The translations under genes were made by a program, and so were the position numbers. From Plakobranchus ocellatus (lineage: Eukaryota; Mollusca; Gastropoda; Plakobranchidae): a stretch of 36,459 nt of DNA. Under the pieces are notes generated by a model. It saw only the letters and a list, made by a program, of their open reading frames with translations, was not told where the DNA came from and did not search any database. The stretch lies in the NCBI GenBank assembly GCA_019648995.1, contig BLXT01001596.1, positions 687,046 to 723,504 on the forward strand. The letters run 5' to 3'. Each line of letters starts with the position of its first letter. Within the stretch, counting starts at the first letter, position 1. This document shows, piece by piece, positions 11,001 through 22,089 of the stretch.

Positions 11001-14000
11001 AATTTTTCAATTCAGACTTTCAAGATCAATTTTGATACTGAATCAAGTCCACTTTCCTCAGTGGGTGAAGAGCATGGAGCACATAACTGCAAACCCATTG
11101 GATAAAATCAAATGGCTCAATGAAACAATATATCTCCCTTTACCCCACCCCTCAATCTACAAAGTCAACACAACATATTCTAACCAGTCCAAATGAGCAT
11201 TTGGATTGCTCCATTTTGGACACTTTAAATCACTGATTTAACCTAAAACTCCATTCTACTGCCTTTGCAATGCTGAAGATAGGAAAAAAAAGACATATGT
11301 TCATTTTGTGAAAAGTTATAAGAAATTCAATTTTAGAAAAATACATTATAAAGAGGATGAAAAAATAATCTGCTTTCACTAGCTTTTTCTCTAACATGTC
11401 ACTAGTGACATCCTATTCACTTAGATTGGTCACGAGACACACTTCTCTAGAAACAATCAAAGATTATCGATAGAAAATGCATGGTCTGAGGATATTGTAG
11501 ATTCACTAGCAAGTGCTAAGCTATATAAATCAACCAATTATATCTACCTCTAAGTTCCCAGTAAGAAAACTACAAAATTATTTGTAATAACCTTTTTCTT
11601 ATTGGCCATATCCGTCATTGGAATGGCTTTTTTCAAGTACTCGTAGAGTCCATACATGGGCAGAAAATCAATGTCTGAGAGGAACATGTAAGGAGTGCGG
11701 ACTTGAGACATGGCCACATTGCGGAGATAATTCACTGGGTAAAATTGCTGGGGGGGAGGGGGAAGAACAAAAAGAAAAATACACAAAAGTAAAGCTCTAG
11801 ACAAAATGTAAGGCATTGTAAAATGAGAATAGATATACAGAGACAAAAGACTAACTGTTGCCATTTTTTTTCGATCATAAATCTTGTGGTCTTTTGTTTT
11901 CTGCTGGTTTTTTCTTATCATTATTAATCTGAGTGCCCTCTCCCTTATTCAATATTCTGATCATTATATAAATATCTTTGAGTTCTATGTCTTAGTATAT
12001 AAATCGCATTTACTTTCTATCTTGCTTCTTGTCAGATGAAATAAAACTGTCAACATTTATAAACTAATTGTAAAACATGGTCTGCCTTAATGATCTACAT
12101 CAGACTTGAGTGAAATTGAACTACTGCATAAATTTGATAATCTGCTAAGACCAAATAGGCTTATTCTTTGTTTCTGTAAGACCAAATAGGCTTATTCTTT
12201 GTTTCTGTGGGCCGGCAAAGGAAACAAATGTTATCTCCAAAATATCTTCTTTTATAGAGCATCTAGGGTAAAATAAGACAATTTTTATTTCAAAACATCC
12301 CTAAAATGGAAAGAAAAATTGCAGATTAAAAGGTAGCACCTCAATGCATACCCAAAAGTTCTACTCAATCAAACCTATACACAGAGCAAACTTAAGTTCA
12401 AAATCAATCTGTAAAATTATAGTCGAAATAGCCATGTTCACCAAAAAACTATTGAACTCAATATCACTCATGAATAGAGACTTAGTTGAACAAATTTGAT
12501 TTAACATAGCCCAAATATCTTTCCTCCATAATAGCTTTGTATCTATAAAATACTATATATTAATATACATATATATATATATTTAAAACATTCAATAAAT
12601 GGACCAAGTATAGTACTCGTCTTACTCACTCACCCCTTCTCTATAGACAATGTGGTATCCTATATTTTTACGCCCCATGATTGTGTCTGAGCCCATGGCG
12701 AAGCGTAGAAACTGCTGGGCCTCGGCATCAGACATGTAGAGAGCCACCTCAATGGGACCCTCCCAGTGCTTGCAGATCATTTCCAGCATCTGAATGGAGG
12801 GGGTCAGCATTAAAACAGCATTGAACAAGAGGGAATGTAACATGAGAGAATTAAAATCACGCAGTTTAAAAAAAAAAAAAAAAACTTTCAAAATAATCTG
12901 GTTTTTTTAGTACTACATGAAAAAATACACCACTTTTAGATACTGTTATTCATGAAAGATAAAAAGGGAAGTGGGGGAGAACTTCATTTTTTGCTTGTTG
13001 TCGCAAAAAAAAAAAAAAAAAAGAAAAAGAATAAATTTAATTTTTGGGGGGGAAATTCTATCATTATTAATCTTCTTCGAGTTTTATTTGGTTTTTATTT
13101 ACCACATTTTACTAAAAAATTTGTAGATCAAGGTCCATTAAAATATACTCTGACCAGTGAGCAGTTTAAAAGCTGATAGGGGAGAAAGGTTTCAAATTTG
13201 CCTTTTATAATATCATAAATATAGATTACAAGACAAAGGCAAAAATCAAACCAAAAAAAGACAAACAGAAAATCTGGTAAGCTGTTTTATAATTATTTTG
13301 TCATCTTGGTCTTCTCTTCTATATAAGGTGATGACCGTCTCTCTCACTCTTGCCTTGGTTTCGTTCAAAAAGGAGCATTGTACAAAAGCTTGACAAAAAT
13401 AAATTCAATTGTGTTGAAAAAACTGCTGAACCAGTGACTCAATGAATTTAAAAAAAAATAAATTTTGTAGCGTGTTTTATATAAGGTCACATGTTAATCA
13501 TAGGTCGCTTTATTTCACGACGTCTTATTACTTAGCAATATCTGACTAACTTTAAAATTATGTTTCGTACAGAACTTAAGTTGCTAACCTGTAGCCTATC
13601 CATAGACAGCTGTAAAACTAGAGTTACATCACTGTCACTACCATCACTGTCCTCCCTATGATCCAGATAATAGAGGTGAGTGCGGTGAATTAGTTCTCGC
13701 TCTGCTCGGAAATCGTAGCAGTCGTCATCTTCAAACTGGTTGCTTGTCTGCAGATATAACATAAAGAAACCACTTAATTGCAGGCTACTTAACTTTTCAA
13801 TTGTCTACTGCTCTTATTATTATTACTGATTTTCTCTTTTTTTTCTTTTAAGCAAAGATAAGCGAATCACCTAAATGAAAGTAAACTTACAGTCATGCAA
13901 AGTCAAAATCTATCTGAGCCTGCAGTTTCTACTAAAAAAATTGAATCGATATTTGGAAATTGAAACTTCTTTAAATGCAAGCTAATCATATTTATATATA

Positions 14001-17000
14001 ATTATATAGATAGGTAAAAATGCAGTTACAGAACTTACTGTATTGTCAAAAATATGTTATTTCCACATTTAACTCCAAAAAAGTTTGATTATTTACATGG
14101 TGTTTCACCAATACTCTGCAACTGCATGCAGCATTTGAGATTTGTGGGAAAATATAGTCATGATCCTTCACTCTATGTGGACAGTCAAAACTTATACTTT
14201 CTATAAATTGCATTGTCAATTCCAAATGTTAGCATATTTAAATATTCTGTATTGAAGCAATGCATTAGCAGAAAATTTGAAGTGATAAAATACTTGCAAA
14301 GTTGAAAAAAACAATTTCTTCAGAATGTTATTGGTTTTTGTAAGAATATATGATTGGAAACTAATCCTTAGATAATCTCATTCTTACATCAGTGTAGACA
14401 TAAGAAAATACAATGCTCTTTTGATTTAAAAAAAGAAAAAACTTTTTCAGACAAGATTCAATAAATGTTAATTGTTAATTTGATTTGAAAAAGCAGTAAT
14501 AGGCTCACCACGATATCTTGGGTCTGATTGGATGTCCCATTGGAGCAACCAAACAACTGACGCCTTAGCAGGTTTCCGTCGTACTCCAGGAAAGTGAGAT
14601 ACATGTTGCGGAAAAACTCCACGTGTTTGTTTTTCACCTTCAACTTCATAGGGGAGTTCCAGTGAATAATCTGTTTGGAGCCGGACCCATCATGAACATT
14701 GTATTTTATTGGTGAATTACATGTTTGGAGCCAGACCCATCATGAACATTGTATTTTATTGGTGAATTACATGGTTGGAGCCAGACCCATCATGAACATT
14801 GTATTTTATTGGTGAATTACATGTTTGGAGCCGGACGCATCATCAATATTGTATTTTATTGGTGAATTACATGTTTGGAGCCGGACCCATCATTTTAATT
14901 TGAAGCACAAGATCTTCAGACCAAAAAAGGTAAATTATAAATTTATATAGCTTTAAGTTAAACCTATAAAACCCCTTAAATTAGATTGGTGCCCAAAGCC
15001 AGCACAAGAATTTTGAAGTCATCATAAATTCTGCACAAACAAAACCAGAAATATCACAATCATTACACTTTTGCATATATAGTCTCCTTTGAAATCAACA
15101 GATACCAAGGATTATTCCTAATAGGTGTATTTTTTAACTGTTTTTATTTGTGAAAACCCATTTTCACTTTCACATTTCACAACAACCTATTCCATTCATT
15201 TAAGACTATGAGGAAAGAAAGCTCCTTCAAATCAGCCTAAATTTATCAGCAAGAAATATCGGCTATATCTCAGCCACTGCGCTCACCTTCAAATCTGAAG
15301 CTTCACTGTAGCACTGCTCACTCTGTGTGTTCATACTCAGCTGGACATTCCACTGGCACGGCAGCTTGTAGACCAGGTAGTCATGCTGTTTGATCACAGC
15401 GTTAAATATATCCTACAGAATTCAAGAAAATATTAAAAAGAAAAAATCTTTACCACACATTATCATTATTACATTATGTAAAAAGACATGGTTTCAGCAT
15501 TTCATTATAGGCAGAAGAGGCCTTAGACCAGGTAGTCATGCTGTTTGATCAGAGCATTAAATACACCCTACAGGATTCACAGTGGAAAATCATTATTACA
15601 GTGAATATTTAGCTTAGATAAAGCCAGTTTAACCCTTTAGCTCTGCAATTTTTAGAGGCCATGTGAGCTGCCAATCATAAATAAAATTTTATTAAAAGTT
15701 TATATGACCTTCATAGGCCTTTTCTCTGTCCTTTTTTCTTTTGACTAAATTCCAAAAAAATCCGGCTTGGAAGCTAATTCAATGCAACTTCATAGACCTT
15801 AATTCTTTTATTCCAATCTATCAACAGCACAATATTTACTTGATCAGCCAGAGAAACAGATAACATCGCCATTAGTTCTTTCTCAGCAATATGACGCCAC
15901 ATTTGCATCCAGCCTAAGTCACGCAGCCTCTTCAAGTCCAGAAGAATGACACCAGTGTTGAAGCCACGCCCCTAGAAAAAAAATTCATATTTCAGTTAGT
16001 GTCGGTGCATGGGTCATTTTTGTTTCTAGTAATTATTTGTAATTACAAATTATTAATTGCACAGCACAGCCTCCAGACATATTATAGTCCTGCATCACGA
16101 TTCAAGTTATTGAGCTATTTGAATAAAACTTAGAAATCTTAAACCAAATAAATTGAAATCACCCACAGCTTTACCTATAAAAAGTTTAGGGCGTGGATAT
16201 CAAAACTTCAGTACATAGAGAAATCGGTCATTTCACCCTTGTGATTTCAGGTTTTCATTTTTTTTTTTAATTATTTTGATCAGCAACACAACTCATATAC
16301 GATCTAAAATCTAAAAAAAAATTACAAAAACGTTTTTATAATTAGAATTCAGCCTCACTTGATTCTCTATGATTGTGTGCCATTAATGTAACTCTGTGTT
16401 TGAAAAAACTGCCACAGATTTCAAACTTTAGCTCAAAATCTGGGTTTTAATAACTTTTTTTTTCAAAGTCATAAAACGCATTTGAAATATATTATATACT
16501 TCACATAAATTCTAATTAAATGATCAAATAAAATTTGTAATTAGTTTGCACCCAGCTCAATTTTTTTTTTTTATACATAATTGAATATTAAAACACAATC
16601 ATAGTTGAATAAAAAAACTTACCAGAGCTGGCCAAGGTCTGTGGTTTTTCCATAACTTTCCCAGATACCAATCACTCTGATTTTCAACCAGCCCTATCGC
16701 CTTATAAAAAATAGACAGAAAATAAGTAATGATGTTAAACTACACAAATTTTAATATTTATCCCAACTTGTACCACAAATGTTTTCTATCCAGATATGTA
16801 TTGCATTCTTTCATTGAAATAGATTCTATTTTTTTCTGACATTACACAAAAATGGTGAAAAAAAGTAACAAGAGAGCCAGATATGGCCTATGCAGAATTT
16901 GTACATCAAAGTTTTGAAATTTCTTCCTTTTTGTTTGTTTCATTGACTTCTTTTTTGAAGGTCCTTCAAGTAAGGTAAGATTTTTCAAATAGCATGTTGA

Positions 17001-20000
17001 AATAATTTAAGGATTTGAAAAATAAAAAAGGTTCAGTTGCAGATTTTGTCACACTCTCTGATCTTTATGAGATCTGAATGTTTCTCACATACTTTCAGTT
17101 TTTCAATTTTTGCTTATCTTATTAATTTAAATGAGCAAGCAGTTGGCTATGGCAAAATTTCAATAATTAAGCTTGATTAAAATACACAAAAAAGAAATTA
17201 AATAAAATATTTCAGTAGCATCATCTCGAAAGGATAAAAGAAAAAAACATTGCATACCTGCTTTCCTCTTAAAACCCTAAAGATTTTCCACAACTCAGCA
17301 ATGTCTGTAGAAAAAGTGACATCAGTGTCTAAGACTATGACCTGGGGAGTAAAACACAGGTTGTTTTCTTTACTCTGGTGGCTAATCTTGCTCAACAGGA
17401 AAATCATATTATCTTTTTCTTGAAAGATACAAGCGTTCCTTCATAAAGTGGGGTATTTTACAGGAGGAAGATTTGTTATGAATGAAGGTACAACTAGTAT
17501 AAATAATTCTTAACATTTTATACCCAAATCCTGTGAAAAGGCTACAAGATTCCAGCAGTGATTGATATAAATGAATCCCATTGTAGGGTGGCTCTTCAAT
17601 AAATTTTGTGGATTTTTTTTTTTTAATTTCTATGGCTGTTGTTTTTTTGTTCACTAAAAACATCTACTCTTGTCGTTCCACTACACACATCAATAATTTC
17701 TTTAATTTAGGGTCAACACAAAAGAGAATAAGTTTGAAAGATACAGGTTTATAAAGTGTATTTTCTAAACAAGGCATCAATCACTAAGTGAGCATTTTTA
17801 CTGTAAAATTATGGGTGTTAAGATCATTCCTGATTGCCCAGTCAATGTTGTGCCAGTGACAAGTGATTCCTGCCACTGACAGACCATAAAGTAGGGATCT
17901 AACTGCTCTAGTAACTGTCAAAACAGGCATCAAACTAAGGGACAAATTCTTCAAAGGTGTTTTAAATTAAAATCTTGAAGAATTTACCTAAGCAAAAAAC
18001 AGAATTAATTTGTTTTTTCAAGTTGCAGAGAATGAAGGGGAAAACACAAAATGTGCTTATAAAGTTACACAGACAGCAAGTTTATTTTGATATTTTGTCA
18101 GACAAGTCACTAGTTTTTTAAAAAAGATAGACATAAATTTTGCTGCTCTTAGAAATACATAGATCTGAGACTCTGAAGTATCTGTCGAAATCAAATTTTA
18201 AATTCTATATGGTTCAATGTCTTACAACCAGAAGCATTCTGCCACAGAAAAAAGTGTTATTGACATAAATACAGCCTTCTTACTTCTCATAACTTTGACA
18301 TCTATGCTGGGTTTCTTTACAATGTAGTAAATCCACTTTTGCAAAGATATACTGGATGCAAAAACATGTAATTTTGTGGCAAAACTACACAAATGTTGCA
18401 GAGAACAAATTTCATTAAAAGGGATTGGAAAAAGATTTTTTGTTTTCTTCTTTTTTTAAATCTTGAAAAAGAGGTTTATGCTTCTTAGACTCAGCATACT
18501 CTACACAATTTTTTTTATCAGTAAAGTTACTAAAGTAGAAGATGTTTTCCTTAAGTAAATAATCTTAGTACAATGCAATCATTTATATAAGTTTAAGCAA
18601 GCTAACAGCTATCAAATGAAAAGAATTCTTTTATTTTTATTTTTTTTTTTTNNNNNNNNNNNNNNNNNNNNNNGGGGGGGGGGAAACATATTATCTCATC
18701 TTATTTTATTTTTTTTTATAAAATATACCAACAAAAACAACAAATACCTTGTGCATGGTTTCGGGCAAAGTTTTTGGTAAAGTAAGTTTCATCAAGCCGT
18801 ACACACCAGAGTAATGGGTGTTGGGGATCCAGGCTATGTCAGGCTGGTAAGAAATATATAAGAGATTTTGCTAGGTTGGCTCTAATATCAACTCATTAAT
18901 CAATTTTTCTCTCTCTCAGTTTTCGCCAGGCCATACTTTCGCCACCTTCAGTTTTCTTTTCTATTTCTTTTGTGAGTCTTCATAAAGACCTAATTTTGAC
19001 ACTGAGTCATGACAGCAAATATAATGTAATGGTTACTTGCATAAATAGTTTTAAAAATTTTTTTAGTCTGTTTTTGAGTATTATAGCAAATAATTTACGT
19101 GAAAAAAATTTTAAGTAAATCATGCAGATGAAAGTATAGTTACAAATCATAAGTACGGTGCAGTTAAAAACTAATGCATAACATTTTTACTCATAAACAG
19201 AAGACAAACTAATTCAAATTAAGAAAATAAGATTTGGTTTGGTCTTACGCATAAAGCCTGTTGATGAAAAGATGGTCTCAGGCTTTTAAACTCTTGTTTA
19301 ACCGCAGTCTTTACAGCATCCAAGACAAGATCCCCCCACCTCTTTTTCCACTCACACACACACACATAGCACAACAATTTTTGTTTATTTACCTTAACAG
19401 AATCTGCGTTGTAGAAGCTGACTTGAACTGTAAATGAAAAAAAATATTTAAAAAAAACAGGAATCACAGAATGGGAGAACAGAAATGAATGAGTGTTGTT
19501 ATCACAAAAAAAAACAAAAAAAAAAATGAGAAATTTTGAGGAGGATCAAATGAAATCAATAAGGATACAATTGTTGTGCATTACTTAATTTTTTTTTTTA
19601 TATATACAAGGTGTACTACAATCTCTGTTGAGCCTAATAGTGCTGGATAGAAATAATAATCTGTCCATGGTGTTTCCTAAGTTGCATTAAGTTTATTTTT
19701 CCCATGGCTAATTTTTTCTCTAGAACATCTCATATTATGGTGACTATTCAAATGATCTGACTTTTTTTTTTTTTTTTTGGCCTTTTTAAGAATTGACTAT
19801 TCTAATGTATTTTATTTTTGTTTTTTTTGGTTTTTTTGGCCTGTTTAAGAATTTTGAAAATATCACTTGGACATCTCCATATGGTTTACTTTTGTTCCCC
19901 AATTAAGGGTATTTTTGCTCTATAAATTCAGCAGCTTTCTTATCAGTTTAAGGATAAAAATGTTTAACTTGTACATTTGCATCAACTGCAAGACACAAGA

Positions 20001-22089
20001 TAAAGACTTCTTTGTTCATATTTTCTGATTTCCTACGACAATTGTGGAGACAAACCTTCTGCAACACTCCATGTTTCAAATAATTTAGTAAGAATCGTTT
20101 CAGCAACCTCATCCGACAGGAAGTGGAAATGGAGAGGGTTGCGTCGATAAAAGAGGACAGATTTTATGAGGGTGACAACATCTCTGGTGGCGTTGTGGCC
20201 TGCACATACTATGGCGATGTTTATAACCTAAGGGTATAAAAAAAAAACAAAAAGAAAACATTGAAACATTGTTACCATTAGAATCACATGATTTGAAACA
20301 ACATTTTTTTTTCTCATGTCAAAAAGACAAAAACCACCACCAATATATCTAAAGCTAAGACTATTTTTTTTCCTCTGCCCTGTTAATAATTTATCATAAA
20401 TCTGCTTGAAAACCACTGACCTTGTTTTGAATTAGTAAAGGAAATAAATAGATTCACAATGCCCCTTTTCAGAGTATTGCATCTTGAAATATCAACTAAA
20501 TGCTGCATTAAATAGTGCCTAAATACTCATCATCTGCAAGAAATTAAATTTACATATTATATGTTTTTCATCTTCAAAAAGCTAGCTTTTAGAGGACATA
20601 GTTCAATCCATTTTGCCATTCATTTCTCCCTATTCATATATATGCCTTCAAGAAACCTAAATTGTTGCAACTTTCTTATTCAAATTCTGTGGATGAATTT
20701 TTCTTTGGCCACCTCACTTTGAATCTAGAATAAATAACATCCCCAGAAATAAGATATGAATTTAGCAGGCTCTCACCTCACACTTTGGAATGTCTGGTTC
20801 AGCATTAATACATTTAATTTTAGCAAGAGACCCTGATTCATTTGCTGCTGCTACCGCCATCTGTAACTTCAGCATCTGATATTCGTTTTTACTGGGGAAA
20901 GTAAGGGGGGGAGGGGAGAATCATAACTCAATTCATACTCTGAAAATATCGTCTCTTACAAGATATCTAAGCATTCATACATTCATTGGCATATTTGTAG
21001 AAATCCTATAGATAGGCTTACACAGATCATGTTTTCTGGTTCTAAATTAATAAAAAGTAATACTTAAAAATGAAATGATAAAAATCTAATGCAAATACTT
21101 TTTGATTGACCAGCAATCAATGACCTGTATAACATGCTCAATAAACTTTCTGATCTACCTTAATGCACTAATTAGCTCTTTTTTTTTTATAAATAACAGA
21201 TAATCAGATTAGTTTCAATTCTGAGACTGCAATTACCTCAGCTGTTTTCTGAGGGCTGAGTTTTGGTCCTCCACTTCATGTAACCTTGCCAGTAATCTTA
21301 CACTGTCTGTGGCAATGTCTGGTTTCACTTCATAAGCACTGTATGCCTCTCCTGCAGATAATTGAGTTAGAGCAGAAACGAAAATTCAATGAACTTCCCA
21401 TACGCAGTTCTACACAAATTTCTAAACCATAACAGTTTTGACTTTTAACAGTATAAAATAGCTAAGCATACATTGACAACCGTCACTGGGCATGAGCTGT
21501 TTTTTCAGTACAATGGTAAACTGTCATCCTCGCACATATGAGATTTTCATTAAAGATAAGTTATACATAATACTGAATAAACATTCTGTATCTGCTTCAG
21601 ATGAACGATCCTGGAATAATTTCTCTATGACTATCATTATTATTAATATTTGTTTTCTTTAGAAAAATTAATTTACTAGTGCTGAAAATAAATTTTTCAT
21701 GAAACAATTTTTGTATTCACAGAGCAACATTATTGCTATCAAAAATACCTCACCTGGGAATGGCTCTGAGTGAATTAAGTGTTATGGACTTCTTAAAATT
21801 CAAACAATAAAGATTATAACTCAGTATCTTTTAATTTCCTTTCCTTACACTAAAGTTATTTATTTCTCCGTCATCAATAAAAGGCAAAAATGTAAGACTG
21901 AAAACTGAAAATTTATTGTCAGGTAAATATTCAACCAGAGATTCATTTTAAAAGATGAAGAGTAGGCCACAGGAAACACATTTGGAAACACTCACCATTT
22001 TCACTTGCAAGCATGTAGAGCATAAATGCCACTGGAAAAGCCCCCAGGACTAACAGTGCAATGAGTATTTTCTTGCGAGGCCGAAACAT
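7991..22089 (-). CDS. LARGE: LARGE bifunctional xylosyl-/glucuronyltransferase, 19 coding exons
   Basis: LARGE enzymes are Golgi type II membrane proteins that alternately add xylose and glucuronic acid to build matriglycan on alpha-dystroglycan, which then binds laminin-G-domain matrix proteins. Coding exons, 5' to 3': 22089-21996, 21351-21237, 20891-20777, 20227-20056, 19427-19393, 18843-18748, 17341-17258, 16700-16623, 15971-15840, 15412-15287, 14670-14509, 13747-13589, 12789-12634, 11747-11592, 10822-10716, 10241-10169, 9385-9261, 8893-8795, 8078-7991. They total 2172 nt, or 723 residues plus stop; from memory human LARGE1 has 756 and LARGE2 about 721. In order: short basic cytosolic tail, membrane anchor at about 7-28, coiled coil at about 50-90, GT8 xylosyltransferase domain with DTD at 214-216, GT49 glucuronyltransferase domain with DID at 533-535. 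No break or missing catalytic motif was seen. Beyond the repeats listed separately, the introns (345-1406 bp) show nothing recognisable. At least one noncoding 5' exon must lie upstream; the 3' UTR end is not placed. Confidence 0.96.
8455..8622. repeat. ~67-bp tandem repeat in LARGE intron 18
   Basis: Three diverged units of tagcactaataagagaaata-type sequence followed by gttacagcttgagata and gtatggagtatggtttcct. The last unit is partial. Confidence 0.8.
8795..8893 (-). CDS. LARGE: LARGE coding exon 18
   Basis: Residues 662-695. [20 protein letters not shown] matches human [20 protein letters not shown]. Acceptor CCACAG|CTATGA, donor AGAAA|GTAAGT. Confidence 0.95.
9261..9385 (-). CDS. LARGE: LARGE coding exon 17
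   Basis: Residues 621-662. [20 protein letters not shown] followed by [16 protein letters not shown], the conserved FEPYVVV and FGWNK blocks of GT49. Acceptor GTGCAG|GTCCCA, donor CAAAA|GTAAGT. Confidence 0.95.
10169..10241 (-). CDS. LARGE: LARGE coding exon 16
   Basis: Residues 596-620. [20 protein letters not shown] aligns with human [20 protein letters not shown]. Acceptor TTTATAG|ATATCA, donor TATGTG|GTGAGA. Confidence 0.95.
10716..10822 (-). CDS. LARGE: LARGE coding exon 15
   Basis: Residues 561-596. [20 protein letters not shown] and [13 protein letters not shown] match human GT49 sequence. Acceptor TTTGCAG|GCCTTG, donor TTCAG|GTATGT. Confidence 0.95.
11592..11747 (-). CDS. LARGE: LARGE coding exon 14: GT49 DxD catalytic motif
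   Basis: Residues 509-560. [20 protein letters not shown] contains DID at 533-535, the DxD of the glucuronyltransferase domain (human 563-565). Acceptor CCCCCCCAG|CAATTT. The donor AAAAAG|GTTATT is weak for U1 pairing, but its phase and the next exon's peptide (ALVVPAFET) confirm it. Confidence 0.96.
12146..12207. repeat. Perfect 31-bp tandem duplication in LARGE intron 13
   Basis: The 31-bp unit beginning taagaccaaataggctta occurs twice back to back (12146-12176 and 12177-12207) with no mismatch, which indicates a recent event or an assembly duplication. Confidence 0.95.
12634..12789 (-). CDS. LARGE: LARGE coding exon 13
   Basis: Residues 457-508. Contains [20 protein letters not shown] and [10 protein letters not shown], close to human. 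Acceptor CATTCAG|ATGCTG, donor GAAGGG|GTGAGT; 156 nt, phase 0. Confidence 0.96.
13589..13747 (-). CDS. LARGE: LARGE coding exon 12
   Basis: Residues 404-456. Acidic start ([20 protein letters not shown]) aligned with human [20 protein letters not shown]; ends [13 protein letters not shown]. Begins the GT49 half. Acceptor TCTGCAG|ACAAGC; the donor CTACAG|GTTAGC departs from the usual GTAAGT/GTGAGT. Confidence 0.94.
14509..14670 (-). CDS. LARGE: LARGE coding exon 11: GT8/GT49 junction
   Basis: Residues 350-403. Includes [20 protein letters not shown] and [16 protein letters not shown], which match human closely and end the GT8 domain. The acceptor CCAAACAG|ATTATT sits at the edge of a 50-bp minisatellite, so its upstream tract is repeat DNA. 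Donor ATCGTG|GTGAGC. Confidence 0.95.
14673..14893. repeat. 50-bp minisatellite abutting the LARGE exon 11 acceptor
   Basis: Four full units start at 14673, 14723, 14773 and 14823, plus a 21-bp partial unit at 14873. Each contains gtttggagcc.gac.catcat and ttttattggtgaattacat with few mismatches. The proximal unit ends two bases from the intron/exon border at 14670/14671 and provides the branch/pyrimidine region. On the coding strand every full unit carries AATAAA. Confidence 0.95.
15287..15412 (-). CDS. LARGE: LARGE coding exon 10
   Basis: Residues 308-349. Starts [19 protein letters not shown] and ends [12 protein letters not shown], with the same 42-codon length as the aligned human segment. 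Acceptor CTGTAG|GATATA, donor TTGAAG|GTGAGC. A partial copy of its 5' part lies 155 bp upstream in the preceding intron. Confidence 0.95.
15524..15579 (-). pseudogene. Partial duplicate of LARGE coding exon 10 in intron 9
   Basis: 56 bp matching 15369-15424 with 5 mismatches. It includes the acceptor (CCTGTAG) and the first 14 or so codons. Translated it reads [14 protein letters not shown] then a TAA stop, so splicing it in would truncate the protein in the GT8 domain. There is no donor on the copy. Confidence 0.85.
15840..15971 (-). CDS. LARGE: LARGE coding exon 9
   Basis: Residues 264-307. Starts [13 protein letters not shown], the conserved GxNTGV sugar-binding loop of GT8 enzymes, and ends MLSVSLADQ, matching human MLSTSLADQ. 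Acceptor TTTTCTAG|GGGCGT, donor GATCAA|GTAAAT. Confidence 0.95.
16623..16700 (-). CDS. LARGE: LARGE coding exon 8
   Basis: Residues 238-263. Contains [20 protein letters not shown], almost identical to the human segment. Acceptor TATAAG|GCGATA, donor GCTCTG|GTAAGT, phase 0 at both ends. Confidence 0.96.
17258..17341 (-). CDS. LARGE: LARGE coding exon 7: GT8 DxD catalytic motif
   Basis: Residues 210-237. [18 protein letters not shown] carries DTD at 214-216, the metal- and UDP-sugar-binding DxD of the xylosyltransferase domain (human DTD at 242-244). Acceptor CTCCCCAG|GTCATA, donor AAGCAG|GTATGC; 84 nt, symmetric phase 0. Confidence 0.97.
18652..18683. other. Assembly gap (22 N) at a poly-T / poly-G junction, LARGE intron 6
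   Basis: N at 18652-18673 lie between an 11-T run and 10 G. Same T-then-G arrangement as the other gap. It is intronic and does not touch coding sequence. Confidence 0.95.
18748..18843 (-). CDS. LARGE: LARGE coding exon 6
   Basis: Residues 178-209. Contains [17 protein letters not shown], a near match to human SWIPNKHYSGIYGLMKL. Acceptor TTACCAG|CCTGAC, donor CACAAG|GTATTT; both ends are in phase 0. Confidence 0.95.
19393..19427 (-). CDS. LARGE: LARGE coding exon 5: 35-nt small exon
   Basis: Residues 166-177, [12 protein letters not shown], aligned with human VRVDFYNADELK. Acceptor TTTACAG|TTCAAG, donor AAG|GTAAAT. Its 35 nt (2 + 33) are needed to keep the frame between the exons either side, and skipping it would shift the frame. 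Confidence 0.92.
20056..20227 (-). CDS. LARGE: LARGE coding exon 4: start of GT8 domain
   Basis: Residues 109-166. The peptide begins [18 protein letters not shown], aligning with human IHVAIVCAGYNASRDVV. It keeps the first GT8 strand and an N-glycosylation sequon at N120 that has a counterpart in human. Acceptor CCCTTAG|GTTATA; the donor GAAG|GTTTGT is weaker than its neighbours. Confidence 0.95.
20777..20891 (-). CDS. LARGE: LARGE coding exon 3: rest of the coiled coil
   Basis: Residues 70-108. Acceptor TTCCCCAG|TAAAAACG, with the T completing the split serine codon. The peptide continues heptad-like ([15 protein letters not shown]) and ends IPKCE, matching the human EKCE just before the GT8 domain. 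Donor GAG|GTGAGA. Confidence 0.9.
21237..21351 (-). CDS. LARGE: LARGE coding exon 2: stem and coiled coil
   Basis: Residues 32-70. Acceptor TCTGCAG|GAGAGG, donor CTGAG|GTAATT. The end of the exon reads [13 protein letters not shown], which aligns with the human VEEENRALRRQLS coiled-coil stretch that helps LARGE dimerise in the Golgi lumen. Confidence 0.9.
21996..22089 (-). CDS. LARGE: LARGE coding exon 1: start codon and membrane anchor
   Basis: Encodes residues 1-31 plus one base. The peptide opens [13 protein letters not shown], basic residues followed by a hydrophobic segment to about residue 28, matching the basic tail and signal anchor at the same place in human LARGE1. The ATG directly follows TTTTTTTCAG, a strong acceptor, so the Kozak bases come from an upstream noncoding exon not found here. 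The donor is AATG|GTGAGT. Confidence 0.88.

Noticed and set aside
11550..11921. 123-codon minus-strand frame
   Set aside because: It is LARGE exon 14 with intron read-through at both ends.
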